This document shows positions 1 through 8,868 of a stretch of 64,000 nt of DNA, piece by piece. The stretch is taken from positions 5,324,501 to 5,388,500 of the forward strand of contig NZ_CP048815.1 of assembly GCF_010977555.1 (NCBI RefSeq). Reading direction: 5' to 3'. Made by a program: the position numbers and the translations under genes. Below the pieces are notes generated by a model. That model saw nothing but the letters and a program-made list of their open reading frames with translations. It had not been told where the DNA came from and did not search any database. Source of the stretch: Caulobacter rhizosphaerae. Its GTDB lineage: Bacteria; Pseudomonadota; Alphaproteobacteria; Caulobacterales; Caulobacteraceae. Position 1 is the first letter of the stretch, and each line of letters opens with the position of its first letter.

Positions 1-1567
1 CCGAGACCAGCCGCTCGCCGCGATAGACCTGGCGCACGCCCTCGCCGTCGCCCAGGCCGATCAGCGGCCGGCCGTCATTGGGGTCCTCGCGCAGCAGGCC
101 CTCGAACACCAGGGTGTCGATCAGGTCGCGCCAGCCCTGGGGGCTGAACTCCTTGCCGATGCCGAAGGTCGACATCGTCGCCTCCGCCTGGGTGACGTCC
201 TTGGTCTTGCCCAGCAGGTGGTCGACCAGCCGGCCGCGCCCGAACCGTCCGCCCATCCGGTGGGCGGCCGACAGAGCCTTCTGCGCGGCCTGGGTGGCGT
301 CGACGCCGGTCGGCGGCGAGACGCAGATGTCGCAGACCCCGCAACGCTCGACCCCCTCCTCGCCGAAATAGCGGCGGACGGCGGCGGCGCGGCAGGTGAC
401 GCCTTCCAGCATGGCGTAGAACTGGCGCAGCTTGCGCAGCTGCACGGCCTTGACCTCGTCGGGCGCGCTCTGGGCTTCGATCCGCCGCACGGCCCAGGCC
501 AGGTCGGCCGAGCTGTAGAGGGTGATGCCCTCGGCCGGCTGGCGGTCACGGCCGGCGCGGCCGATCTCCTGCCAATAGGCCTCGATGGCGGCCGGCGGGT
601 CGGCATGGATCACGAAGCGGACGTCGGGCTTGTCGACCCCCATGCCGAAGGCGATGGTCGCGACCATCACGGCCTCGTCGGCCTCCAGGAACTCCTCCAG
701 CCGCCGAGCCCGCACGGCCTTGTCGAGGCCGGCGTGATAGGCCAGGGCGGGGATCCCTTCGGCGATCAGCTTCTCGGCCAGCTTCTCGGTGGAGTCCCGG
801 CTGCCGGCATAGACGACCCCGGCGCGGTTGGGGCGCTCGGTGACCAGCTCGATGACCCGGTCGTGGCCCTTGCCCTTCTTGCGCTCGGCGTTCAGGGCCA
901 GCTCGTGGCGGGCGAAGCTGTCGACGAACTCGGCCGCGCCCGAAAGGCGCAGCTCGGCGCGGATGTCGTCGCGGGTCCGGGCGTCGGCGGTGGCGGTGAC
1001 GGCCAGGCGGGGGGCATGCGGAAACACCTCGGCCAGGCGGCCCAGCATGCGGTATTCAGGCCGGAAGTCGTGGCCCCACTGGCTGACGCAGTGGGCCTCG
1101 TCGACCGCGACCAGTGACAGGGGCAGGCGCGACAGCCGCTCCAGCATCGACGGCTGCATCAGGCCCTCGGGCGACAGATACAGCAGGTCCAGCACCCCGG
1201 CGTCGATCCGCCGCCAGATCTCGGCCCGCTCCCCCGGCAGGGTGTTGCTGTCCAGCCGCTCGGCCGCCACCCCGGCCTGCTGTAGGCCGGCCACCTGGTC
1301 GGCCATCAGGGCGATCAGCGGCGAGACCACCAGGCCCAGGCCCGGACGGACCAGGGCGGGGATCTGGTAGCACAGGCTCTTGCCGCCGCCGGTCGGCAGC
1401 ACGGCCAGGGCGCTGCGCCCGGCCAGCAGCTCGCCGATCACCCCGGCTTGCAGGCCTCGGAAGTCCGCATGGCCGAAGGTGCGGCGCAGCACCTCGCGCG
1501 CCGCGTCGAGCGAGACGGCCGGCCCCGGCGCAGGGGCCCCGTATGCGGAATCAGGATGGTCGTACAC
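1..1567 (-). CDS. recQ: ATP-dependent DNA helicase RecQ (3' end outside window)
   Basis: RecQ is a superfamily 2 3'-5' DNA helicase used in recombination and fork repair. Reading the minus strand from a GTG at 1567 gives VLPTGGGKSLCYQIPAL (Walker A, Lys63), then VAVDEAHCVSQWGHDFRPEY (motif II with the RecQ aromatic loop), ATIAFGMGVDKPDVRF and IGRAGRD (motifs V and VI). A zinc-binding cysteine set follows (CRAAAVRRYFGE, then CGVCDIC). The frame stays open to base 1, so the end of the RecQ-C domain and any HRDC domain are lost. The GTG start is chosen because it is the first start in frame giving a short N-terminus before the helicase core. It is transcribed away from the penicillin-binding protein gene. 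Confidence 0.95.
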   Translation of the reverse strand, partial: MYDHPDSAYGAPAPGPAVSLDAAREVLRRTFGHADFRGLQAGVIGELLAGRSALAVLPTGGGKSLCYQIPALVRPGLGLVVSPLIALMADQVAGLQQAGVAAERLDSNTLPGERAEIWRRIDAGVLDLLYLSPEGLMQPSMLERLSRLPLSLVAVDEAHCVSQWGHDFRPEYRMLGRLAEVFPHAPRLAVTATADARTRDDIRAELRLSGAAEFVDSFARHELALNAERKKGKGHDRVIELVTERPNRAGVVYAGSRDSTEKLAEKLIAEGIPALAYHAGLDKAVRARRLEEFLEADEAVMVATIAFGMGVDKPDVRFVIHADPPAAIEAYWQEIGRAGRDRQPAEGITLYSSADLAWAVRRIEAQSAPDEVKAVQLRKLRQFYAMLEGVTCRAAAVRRYFGEEGVERCGVCDICVSPPTGVDATQAAQKALSAAHRMGGRFGRGRLVDHLLGKTKDVTQAEATMSTFGIGKEFSPQGWRDLIDTLVFEGLLREDPNDGRPLIGLGDGEGVRQVYRGERLVS

Positions 1568-1867
1568 AGGCGTCTTTTGACAGCGCGCGGGGGCCAGGCC
1601 AAGCGCGGCGCCATGATCCGGCCGCCAAAATCGGCTTGAAGGCTGACATCGGCTTCAACGGCCCCGCACGGAAGGTCGCCAGCATGTTCGCGCCGCGACC
1701 GGAGGGTGAAACGAACCATGAACACGCCCGGGGTGCAAGGGGGCGCGCGAGGCGGGTGAAGATGTGTTCATCTCTCGTCAATCTTGTCGCGCCTTCTGTG
1801 GGCATCGGCTAAACGAAGTGCGGCGCGGGCCCCGGGGCGACCGCGCGTTTGCGGGATTAAGGACGAC
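1568..1867. other. Divergent intergenic region, recQ / penicillin-binding protein
   Basis: This 300-base gap must hold promoters for both genes. A TTGTCG box at 1784-1789 and a GCTAAAC box at 1808-1814 resemble the Caulobacter housekeeping -35 and -10 elements. Their spacing (about 17 bases) is longer than the usual alphaproteobacterial gap for the extended -10 box, so this is only a candidate for the plus-strand promoter. No gene is supported here. Confidence 0.35.
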
Positions 1868-3832
1868 ATGGCCAACGGTACCTTCGGCGGGAACAAGCCG
1901 GCGAAGCCGCAACGCACGCCCCTGCAGGCGCTGCTCTACTGGACGGTCGTGCTGGGCGTCTGGGGCCTGATCTTCGTCGTCGCCTTCTTCGCGGTGTTCG
2001 CCAGCGACCTGCCCGACACCTCCAAGCTGTACGACGTCAAGCGCCAGCCCTCGATCAACTATCTGGACCGCTCGGGCGCCCTGCTGGCCGTGCGCGGCAG
2101 CCAGTACGCGCCGCCGGTCGACCTGGACGCCCTGCCCGACTACGTGCCGGCCGCCTTCGTCGCCATCGAGGACCGCCAGTTCTACCACCATATCGGCTTC
2201 AACCCGTGGGGCATCGCCCGCTCGCTGATCTGGAACCTGAGCCACGAGGGCGGCCCCCAGCGCGGCGGCTCGACCATCACCCAGCAGCTGGCCAAGAACC
2301 TGTTCCTCAGCCCGGCCCAGAACTATCGCCGCAAGGCCCAGGAGCTGATCCTGGCCGTCTGGCTGGAGCTGAAGTTCAGCAAGAAGCAGATCCTGGCCCT
2401 CTACATGAACCGGGTCTATTTCGGGGCCGGGGCCTATGGCATCGAGGCCGCCTCGCAGCGCTATTTCAACAAGCCCGCCTCGCAGCTGACCGTCGGCGAG
2501 GCCGCCCTGCTGGCCGGGCTGATGAAGGCCCCGGCCCGCTATTCGCCGGTCTCGGCCAGCGATCGCGCCGCCCGCCGCGCCACCATCGTGCTGGACGAGA
2601 TGGTGCGGATGAAGGCCATCACCGCCGAGCAGCGCGACCAGGCCTTCGCCGAGCCGGTCCGCGTCTCGGCCACTCTGGCCAACCAGCGCGCCCAGTATTT
2701 CACCGACTATGTCGACGCCCAGGTGCGCTCGCTGGTCGGCGAACCCACCGAGGACCTGGTGGTCGAGACCACCCTGGACCTGCCGATCCAGGTCGCCGCC
2801 GAGCGTTCGGTGCAGACCGGCGTCGAGGGTCACAAGGGCCAGGGCGTGCAGCAGGCGGCCCTGGTGGCCATCGACGGCGAGGGCCGCGTTCGCGCCTATG
2901 TCGGCGGGGCCGACTACAGCGACAGCCAGTTCGACCGCGCCACCAGCGCCCGCCGCCAGGCCGGCTCGGCCTTCAAGCCGTTCGTCTACCTGACCGCCAT
3001 GGACCAGGGCCGCAATCCCAGCGTCATGGTCGTCGACGAGCCGGTGAAGATCGGCAACTGGGAGCCCAAGAACTACACCAACAAGTACCTGGGCCCGATG
3101 ACCCTGCAGACGGCTCTCGCCCAGTCGATCAACACGGTCGCCGCGCGCCTGGCCAGCGAGGTGGGCACCAGCAACGTCGCGGCCACCGCCCGCCGCCTGG
3201 GCATCACCAGCAAGATCCAGTTGGACCCGTCGATGGCCCTGGGCGCGGTCGAGGTCTCGCCGATGGAGATGGCCCAGGCCTACGCCCCGTTCTCGAACGG
3301 CGGCTTCCTGGCCAAGGGCTACGGCATCGAGCGGATCCGCACCACCAGCGGCAAGGTCCTGTACGACCACGGCGTCGACAAGGGCCAGCGCGCCCAGGTG
3401 ATCGCCTCGCCCTCGCTGCAGTACATGAACCAGATGATGCGCCAGGTCGTGGCCGGCGGCACCGGCACGCGGGCCAAGGTCGAGGGCTACGACATCGCCG
3501 GCAAGACCGGCACCACCAGCGACTACCGCGACGCCTGGTTCGTCGGGTACACGGGCGGCTTCGTCACCGCGGTGTGGACCGGCAAGGACGACAACACCTC
3601 GATGAAGCGGGTGACCGGCGGCGGCGCCCCGGCCGAGATCTGGCGCAACTTCATGGCCGCGGCCTTGCCGCGCCTGAAGGCCACGCCGATCCCCGGCGGG
3701 GTGATCGAGCCGCCGGCTCCGGCCGGCGAGGACCCGATCGGCGACATCCTGAACCCGCCCGCCGCCCCCGAAGGCCCGGCCGCCGAAACCCCGCCGGCCG
3801 GAACGCCGGCGCCGGAGCAACTGCCCTACTGA
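1868..3832 (+). CDS. Class A penicillin-binding protein, PBP1A type
   Basis: Bifunctional peptidoglycan synthase of 654 residues that polymerises glycan and cross-links stems in the periplasm. One N-terminal membrane segment (about 21-45) anchors it. The glycosyltransferase domain has EDRQFYHHIG (catalytic Glu101) and GGSTITQQLAKN (133-144). The transpeptidase domain has SAFK (Ser367-Lys370), SIN (420-422) and KTGTT (546-550). The C-terminus is a short Pro/Ala/Glu-rich tail. An upstream in-frame start at 1784 exists, but ATG 1868 is preferred because AAGGA lies just before it and the protein then begins with a normal cytoplasmic stub. Caulobacters carry several class A paralogues; which one this is cannot be settled here. 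Confidence 0.95.
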   Translation: MANGTFGGNKPAKPQRTPLQALLYWTVVLGVWGLIFVVAFFAVFASDLPDTSKLYDVKRQPSINYLDRSGALLAVRGSQYAPPVDLDALPDYVPAAFVAIEDRQFYHHIGFNPWGIARSLIWNLSHEGGPQRGGSTITQQLAKNLFLSPAQNYRRKAQELILAVWLELKFSKKQILALYMNRVYFGAGAYGIEAASQRYFNKPASQLTVGEAALLAGLMKAPARYSPVSASDRAARRATIVLDEMVRMKAITAEQRDQAFAEPVRVSATLANQRAQYFTDYVDAQVRSLVGEPTEDLVVETTLDLPIQVAAERSVQTGVEGHKGQGVQQAALVAIDGEGRVRAYVGGADYSDSQFDRATSARRQAGSAFKPFVYLTAMDQGRNPSVMVVDEPVKIGNWEPKNYTNKYLGPMTLQTALAQSINTVAARLASEVGTSNVAATARRLGITSKIQLDPSMALGAVEVSPMEMAQAYAPFSNGGFLAKGYGIERIRTTSGKVLYDHGVDKGQRAQVIASPSLQYMNQMMRQVVAGGTGTRAKVEGYDIAGKTGTTSDYRDAWFVGYTGGFVTAVWTGKDDNTSMKRVTGGGAPAEIWRNFMAAALPRLKATPIPGGVIEPPAPAGEDPIGDILNPPAAPEGPAAETPPAGTPAPEQLPY

Positions 3833-3841
3833 CATCGACCC

Positions 3842-3972
3842 TCCCCCCGTGGGGGAGGCGATCGCGTAGCGATCGGTGGGGGGCGTTTTAGGGTCGAAGA
3901 TCCGGGTTGCGGCCATCGGCCGATCACTCCCCCCTCCGTCGGCTTCGCCGACACCTCCCCCACGGGGGAGAA
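3842..3972. repeat. Intergenic CTCCCCC palindromic mosaic element
   Basis: Two inversely related blocks: CTCCCCCCGTGGGGGAGG at 3842-3859, followed by GATCGCGTAGCGATC, and near 3945-3972 TCGGCTTCGCCGA followed by CCTCCCCCACGGGGGAG. Each block is itself palindromic. Such elements are scattered in alphaproteobacterial intergenic DNA. A short related fragment (TCCTCCCCTGTGGGGG) lies at about 5347-5362, just past the PHB depolymerase stop. Confidence 0.7.
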
Positions 3973-4499
3973 TCTTGGATGCACGGCTTCGCCGCCTCAC
4001 GCGGTCTCCCGCTGAGCTGATGGAAAGGGACGCGGAGCGCCGGACATCGTCCGGAGTTTGAAAATGAATACCGTTTCGACGAAGCCCGATCGCTCCGCGC
4101 GGTCGTTATCCGGAAGCCCGCGGCGCTGAGCCCTGTTGGAGCCTCGCCGCCTTGAAGCCTCCGACGGGCGGGCCAGGTCAACGAACCCCGGTCCCGGACC
4201 GCGAGCGCGTCACCGCCCGCCTGTTGCTCAATCAGCCCTCGCGCCACGTCGTTTTTGTGTTCCAGGCCCGACCGGCTCCAGAGACGCGAGGTTTGGTCCC
4301 AAAAGACCGCCGACGGAGCTTCCCGCTCGATCGCCCCCCGCCGCCGCATCGGTCGCTGGCCATGCGCCCTTTCCCTGCGACGAGGTGAGATCAGGATAAG
4401 GGCGGTCTGGAGGGGTGGGGATCAAATTGGGTCGAGAAAGTTCAGGGCGTTGAAATCGCTGGGGTTCATGTCCGATACCCCGAGGATAAGCGCACGACT

Positions 4500-4526
4500 G
4501 GGGACACGCCCTTGCGGCGTGTCCCC
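4500..4526. repeat. Hairpin repeat, copy 1 of a mirrored pair
   Basis: Perfect 11-bp stem GGGGACACGCC / GGCGTGTCCCC with the 5-base loop CTTGC. It could end transcription of the neighbouring minus-strand gene or be a REP-like mobile palindrome. Confidence 0.75.
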
Positions 4527-4550
4527 AACCGCCTGACCCGTGCGAGACCT

Positions 4551-4577
4551 GGGGACACGCCGCAAGGGCGTGTCCCC
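4551..4577. repeat. Hairpin repeat, copy 2 of a mirrored pair
   Basis: The exact reverse complement of the unit at 4500-4526: the same 11-bp stem with loop GCAAG. The two units are 24 bases apart, so the DNA can fold as two hairpins or as one long 27-bp stem. Confidence 0.75.
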
Positions 4578-4589
4578 GACAGGACGGCC

Positions 4590-5309
4590 CTAAGCCGAGA
4601 TCGCGTGCAGTTCCGCGGCGTGGGCGCGCAGCCAGCGGCGGTGGGGGGCGGGGTCGCCGGCCAGTTGCTCGCAGAGCGCCCAGAAGCGCGGCCCGTGGTT
4701 GGCCTCGACCAGGTGGGCGCATTCGTGGGCCACGACATAGTCGGCCACCGCGAACGGGGCCAGGACCAGGCGCCAGCTGTAGCGGATCGCCGCCGGGTGG
4801 CCGGGACGGGCCGGGCGGCACGAGCCCCAGCGGGCCTTGGGGTCGGCGATCGCCACCGACGGCATGGGACGGTTAAGGGCGGCGGCGTGGTGGGCGGTGC
4901 GCTCGGTCAGGCGGACCAGGGCCTCGCGCTTGGCCAGGCGGATGATCTTCAGCGACCAGGTGCTGTCGTCGGGGGCGACCAGGGCCTCGTCGGTCATCTT
5001 CGGCCGGCCGGGGCCGACCTCCAGCCGGTAGGGCCGGCCCAGCAGGCGCAGGACCCCGCCGGGAGCGATGACCTGGCGGGTCGGCAGGGCGGCCAGCTGG
5101 CCGGCGATCCAGTCGGCCTTCTCATGGGCGAAGGCCACGGCTTCGGACAGCCGGCGCGGGGTGGGCGCCAGGGCCACGACCTCGGACTTGGCCCGGTCGA
5201 CCCGCAGCGAAATCCGGCGCGCCCGGCCGTCGACCTTCAGCCGCACCGCGCAGCCGCGCACGTCCAGCCGGTCCCCATCGGCGTAGCGCTGCGGGCGGAA
5301 GAGGTTCAT
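4590..5309 (-). CDS. YgjP-like (DUF45) zinc metallopeptidase
   Basis: A 239-residue cytoplasmic protein of the SprT/YgjP-like M48-related family. The zinc site is plain: HECAHLVEANH (195-205), giving the HExxH pair and a third His205. WGSC (161-164) is the other conserved family signature. The substrate is unknown. Length is normal for the family. It is followed on its own strand by the mirrored hairpins and preceded by a 60-base gap after which the PHB depolymerase gene runs in the same direction. Confidence 0.88.
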   Translation of the reverse strand: MNLFRPQRYADGDRLDVRGCAVRLKVDGRARRISLRVDRAKSEVVALAPTPRRLSEAVAFAHEKADWIAGQLAALPTRQVIAPGGVLRLLGRPYRLEVGPGRPKMTDEALVAPDDSTWSLKIIRLAKREALVRLTERTAHHAAALNRPMPSVAIADPKARWGSCRPARPGHPAAIRYSWRLVLAPFAVADYVVAHECAHLVEANHGPRFWALCEQLAGDPAPHRRWLRAHAAELHAISA

Positions 5310-5369
5310 GTCCCCTAGATCGCCCCTGGCCGGGAGTCGCGCAAGGTCCTCCCCTGTGGGGGCAGGGCG

Positions 5370-6623
5370 CTAGCCGAAGTTCGGGTCGCTCTTGAGGATG
5401 AAGTCGCGGACCCGGGGATAGATCTCCTCGCGGAACCGGCGGCCGTTGAACACCCCGTAGTGGCCGACGTCCGGCTGGACGTAGTCCTCCTTCAGGGTCT
5501 CGGGCAGGGACGAGCACAGGCCATGGGCCGCCTGGGTCTGGCCGATGCCGGAGATGTCGTCGTTCTCGCCCTCGACCGTCATCAGGCCGATGTCGGTGAT
5601 GGCCTGGGGATTCACCAGCCGGCCGCGATGGGTCAGCTCGCCCTTGGGCAGCAGGTGCTGCTGGAAGACGATGTCGATGGTCTGGAGGTAGAATTCCTCG
5701 GTCAGGTCCAGCACCGACAGGTACTCGTCGTAGAACTCCAGGTGCTTGTCGGCGCTGTCGCCGTCACCCTTCACCAGGTCCTGGAAGTAACGCTGGTGCG
5801 CCTGCTGGTGCTTCTCGGCGTTCATGCTCATGAAGCTGGCCAGCTGGACGAAGCCCGGATAGACGCGCCGGCCCATGCCTGGATAGGGCGGGGGCACGGT
5901 GTAGATCATGTTCGACTGGAACCAGGTGAACGGCTTTTCCTCGGCCAGCTGGTTGGTCACGGTCGGCGACAGGCGCGCGTCGATCGGCGAGCCCATGAAG
6001 GTCATGCTGGCCGGGCGCGAGGGATCGCCGTCTTCGGCCATCAGGGCCGCGGCGGCCAGGACCGGCGGGCCGGGCTGGCAGACGGCCACCACGTTGGGAC
6101 GCGGCCCCAGGGCGGTCAGCATCTGGCGGATGTGATCGATATAGTCGTGGAAGTCGAAGCGGCCCTGCAGGACCGAGACCTCGCGGGCGTTGACCCAGTC
6201 GACGATGAACACCGCGTGGTCGGGCAGGAAAGCCTCGACCGTGCCGCGCAGCAGCGTCGCGTAGTGACCCGAGAGGGGCGCGACGATCAGCACGGCGGGA
6301 TCCAGCTGGAACTTTCCGGCCCGGCGCATGTCGGCCATGTCGCGGTCGAACTGGATCAGCCGCGCCCACGGGCTTTCCCAGACGACCGTGGGGCGCACGC
6401 GCACGTCGACCTGGCCGATCTTGACGCTGTCGATGCGCCAGTCGGGCTTGCCGTAGCGGCGGGTGACGTTCGAGAACAGGTCGGCGCCGGCGTGGATGCG
6501 GCGGCCAAGATCGCTCTCGGCGGCCGGATTCAGGGGCGAGCCCCAGAAGTCACGGGCCGCGCGGGCCGCGAGGCGCAGGGGCGTGGAGGCGTAGAAACTG
6601 GCCTCGTGCAGGGCGTAGAGCAT
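5370..6623 (-). CDS. phaZ: Intracellular polyhydroxyalkanoate (PHB) depolymerase
   Basis: A 417-residue enzyme that breaks down stored polyhydroxybutyrate granules in the cytoplasm. The family uses a Cys-Asp-His triad rather than serine. Here the nucleophile elbow is VCQPGPP with Cys182, the acid is probably in EGENDDISG, and the histidine is in DVGHYGVFNG near the C-terminus. Length matches the intracellular PhaZ family, and there is no signal peptide. The ATG at 6623 gives the usual MLYALHEA N-terminus of the family. Confidence 0.95.
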   Translation of the reverse strand: MLYALHEASFYASTPLRLAARAARDFWGSPLNPAAESDLGRRIHAGADLFSNVTRRYGKPDWRIDSVKIGQVDVRVRPTVVWESPWARLIQFDRDMADMRRAGKFQLDPAVLIVAPLSGHYATLLRGTVEAFLPDHAVFIVDWVNAREVSVLQGRFDFHDYIDHIRQMLTALGPRPNVVAVCQPGPPVLAAAALMAEDGDPSRPASMTFMGSPIDARLSPTVTNQLAEEKPFTWFQSNMIYTVPPPYPGMGRRVYPGFVQLASFMSMNAEKHQQAHQRYFQDLVKGDGDSADKHLEFYDEYLSVLDLTEEFYLQTIDIVFQQHLLPKGELTHRGRLVNPQAITDIGLMTVEGENDDISGIGQTQAAHGLCSSLPETLKEDYVQPDVGHYGVFNGRRFREEIYPRVRDFILKSDPNFG

Positions 6624-6718
6624 GGCGCATCCAGAATGTTGCGGTGCAACATAACACGCTCGGGCGGGGGAAAGTACAGTCTTCCGGTAGCGGTACAGCG
6701 TCGCGGAAGCGCCAGGCG

Positions 6719-7315
6719 CTAGCTGCGCCCTTCCATGGCGTCCCGGATCTGCCGCGCGATCTCATCGGGCGGCAGGTTGTAGGGGATCACTTTGACGAAC
6801 CGACCCTTGGGATCCATCAGATAGACCGCCGTGGAATGGTCGACGCTGTAGTCGGGCCCCTCGCCGGCCTTCTTGTAATAGACCCGATAGGCCTTGGCGG
6901 CGGCCGCCGTCTGCTCGGGCGTGCCGGTCAGGCCGAGGATGGTCTTGGGCAGGGTGGGCCCCGACAGGAAGTCCTTGACCGCCTGCGGCTTGTCGCGGTC
7001 TGGATCCACCGAGATGAAGACGATCCTCAGGTCCTTGGCCTTGGGGCCCAGCTGGTCGCTGGCCGCGGCCAGGGCCTGCAGGGTGCCGGGGCAGACGTCC
7101 GGGCAGTAGGTGAAGCCGAAGAACACCGCGTTCCACTGGCCCTTCAGCGCCGCCTCGGTGGTCGGCTTGCCGTTCTGGTCGACCAGCTGGAACGGTCCGC
7201 CGACCAGGGACGGCGGCGGGGCCTTGTCCAGGACGCCCGTCCTGAGGATCAGCCCGCCCGCCACCAGCACCGCCAGCAGACCGGCCAAAATTGCAAGCAA
7301 CCGATGACGCGGCAT
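6719..7315 (-). CDS. SCO1/SenC/PrrC-family copper protein
   Basis: A 198-residue membrane-anchored thioredoxin-fold protein that handles copper for cytochrome oxidase assembly. One N-terminal membrane segment (about 7-25) is followed by the copper site: TYCPDVCP (CxxxC) and the distal His in VDHSTAVYL. ATG 7315 is chosen over longer in-frame starts because it begins just before the membrane anchor. The gene is divergent from regB, with 55 bases between starts. In purple bacteria senC/prrC lies within the regB-regA cluster, so this linkage supports a role in the same redox circuit. Confidence 0.93.
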   Translation of the reverse strand: MPRHRLLAILAGLLAVLVAGGLILRTGVLDKAPPPSLVGGPFQLVDQNGKPTTEAALKGQWNAVFFGFTYCPDVCPGTLQALAAASDQLGPKAKDLRIVFISVDPDRDKPQAVKDFLSGPTLPKTILGLTGTPEQTAAAAKAYRVYYKKAGEGPDYSVDHSTAVYLMDPKGRFVKVIPYNLPPDEIARQIRDAMEGRS

Positions 7316-7370
7316 GGGCCTTGAACCTTTCGCTCTCGCCAGACGAGAATTTCTGGCCTTATGGTGCGAC

Positions 7371-8780
7371 ATGGCAGACGCGTCTCTCAAGAATGCGCCG
7401 CATAGTTCGCCTCGGTCGGGGCTCGATAGGCCTGACGTCGAGGCGGCGCAAGACGAGGACTGGTCCTGGGCGGGGCCAGGACTGCGTCGTGGACGCCTGA
7501 GGGTTCGCACCCTGATCACCCAGCGCTGGCTGATGGTGATCGGCCAGACCACCGCCGTCCTGGTCGCCGGCCTGGTCCTGGACCTGAAGGTGCCCTTCGC
7601 CCTGTGCTTTTCCCTGATCGCCCTGTCGGCCTGGCTGAACGTGCTGATCGGCCTGGCGTTCGGCGGCCAGCGGATGGCCCGCGAGGGCGAGGCCACGGCC
7701 CAGATCGCCTTCGACACCCTGCAGCTGGCGGGGATGCTTTACCTGACCGGCGGGATCGTCAATCCGTTCTCCCTGCTGCTGATCGCCCCCGTCACCCTGG
7801 CGGCCGCCACCCTGCCGGCCCGGTTCGCCGTGCCGATCGGGGCCCTGGCGGTGGCCGCCTGCCTGGTGCTGACCTTCTTCTTCCTGCCCGTGCCCTACCC
7901 GCCGTCGGCGGGGCCGGGACCCACGCCCGGCGGCCTGACCCTGATGACCATCGTGCTGGCGCGGATCCTGGGCATCGCCCTGACCGGGGCCTACGCCTGG
8001 CAGGCGGCGACCGAATCGGCGCGGATGGAGCTGGCGCTGAACGTCACCGAGACGGTGCTGGCCCGCGAGCAGCGGCTCTCGGCCCTGGGCGCCCTGGCCG
8101 CCGCGGCCGCCCACGAGCTGGGCACGCCCCTGGCCACCATCTCGGTCGTGGCCCGCGAGATGGTCCGCAACGCCCCGGACGAGCAGACCCGCGAGGACGC
8201 CGAGCTGATGATCGGCCAGGCCGCGCGCTGCCGCGAGATCCTGGCCCGGCTGACCGAGATGCCCGAGGCCAAGGACGCCGTGCACGAGCGCATCAGCCTC
8301 ACCCAGCTGGTGCACGAGGTGATCGAGCCGCACATGATCCACGGCATCCGGGTCGAGGCGGTGGTCAACGGCCCGCCGGGCGATTCGGCCCCCGACATCT
8401 GGCGGCGCGCCGAGATCCTCCACGCCCTGACGACCATCGTCGAGAACGCCGTCGATTTCGCTCGGGCCGAGGTCATCGTCGTGGCCCGCTTCGACGCCCG
8501 GGCGGTGGTGATCGAGGTGCGTGACGACGGGCCGGGCTTCTCGCCCGAGATCCTGGCCAAGCTGGGCGAGCCCTATGTGACGTCCCGTCCGGGGGCCGAG
8601 GGCTCGCGGACCGGCCACATCGGCATGGGCCTGGGCTTCTTCATCGCCAAGACGCTGCTGGAACGAACCGGGGCGAGCGTGGATTTCAAGAACGGACGGC
8701 GCGGCGGCGCGGTGGTCGCCGCGCGCTGGCCGAGGTCGGCGCTGGAGGCGCCGGCGATCATCGGAGCGAGCGAGCTGTAA
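7371..8780 (+). CDS. regB: Redox-sensing histidine kinase RegB/PrrB/ActS
   Basis: A 469-residue membrane sensor kinase controlling respiration genes with RegA. It has about six N-terminal membrane segments (50-215) carrying GGIVNPF (127-133), the ubiquinone-sensing motif of this family. The H-box is HELGTPLATI (His248). Cys287 lies 39 residues after it, close to the 40-residue spacing between the phospho-His and redox-active Cys of Rhodobacter RegB. The ATPase domain has VENAVDFA (N-box), DDGPGF and MGLGFFIAKTLLERTGA. ATG 7371 is preferred to an in-frame ATG at 7314 that would overlap the sco start. Confidence 0.95.
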   Translation: MADASLKNAPHSSPRSGLDRPDVEAAQDEDWSWAGPGLRRGRLRVRTLITQRWLMVIGQTTAVLVAGLVLDLKVPFALCFSLIALSAWLNVLIGLAFGGQRMAREGEATAQIAFDTLQLAGMLYLTGGIVNPFSLLLIAPVTLAAATLPARFAVPIGALAVAACLVLTFFFLPVPYPPSAGPGPTPGGLTLMTIVLARILGIALTGAYAWQAATESARMELALNVTETVLAREQRLSALGALAAAAAHELGTPLATISVVAREMVRNAPDEQTREDAELMIGQAARCREILARLTEMPEAKDAVHERISLTQLVHEVIEPHMIHGIRVEAVVNGPPGDSAPDIWRRAEILHALTTIVENAVDFARAEVIVVARFDARAVVIEVRDDGPGFSPEILAKLGEPYVTSRPGAEGSRTGHIGMGLGFFIAKTLLERTGASVDFKNGRRGGAVVAARWPRSALEAPAIIGASEL

Positions 8781-8868
8781 TGAAACACTTGCGACACTCG
8801 CGAATTGGGCAACAAGATGGCTCGCTCGTGGCCTGGTTGAGTGTCGGCGTTGGGAGGCGCTGAAGTTC

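Larger units (their letters stand above)
3833..4589. other. 757-base gene-poor stretch with palindromic repeats
   Basis: No convincing gene is seen: open frames here lack family motifs and are typical chance frames of GC-rich DNA. The stretch holds a CTCCCCC/GGGGGAG mosaic element (3842-3972), a small palindrome near 4040-4060, and two mirrored hairpins at 4500-4577. The 3' ends of the PBP gene and of the minus-strand metallopeptidase gene face each other across it, so terminators are expected. Confidence 0.6.

Noticed and set aside
1778..4000. A 740-codon open frame antisense to the penicillin-binding protein gene
   Set aside because: Low-complexity Gly/Arg/Leu-rich translation mirroring GC-rich codons of a motif-verified gene; the same artefact recurs antisense to gyrB, GH3, the TonB receptors and others.
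3924..4349. A 141-codon minus-strand frame between the PBP and metallopeptidase genes
   Set aside because: Runs through palindromic repeats, has no recognisable motif and no ribosome site.
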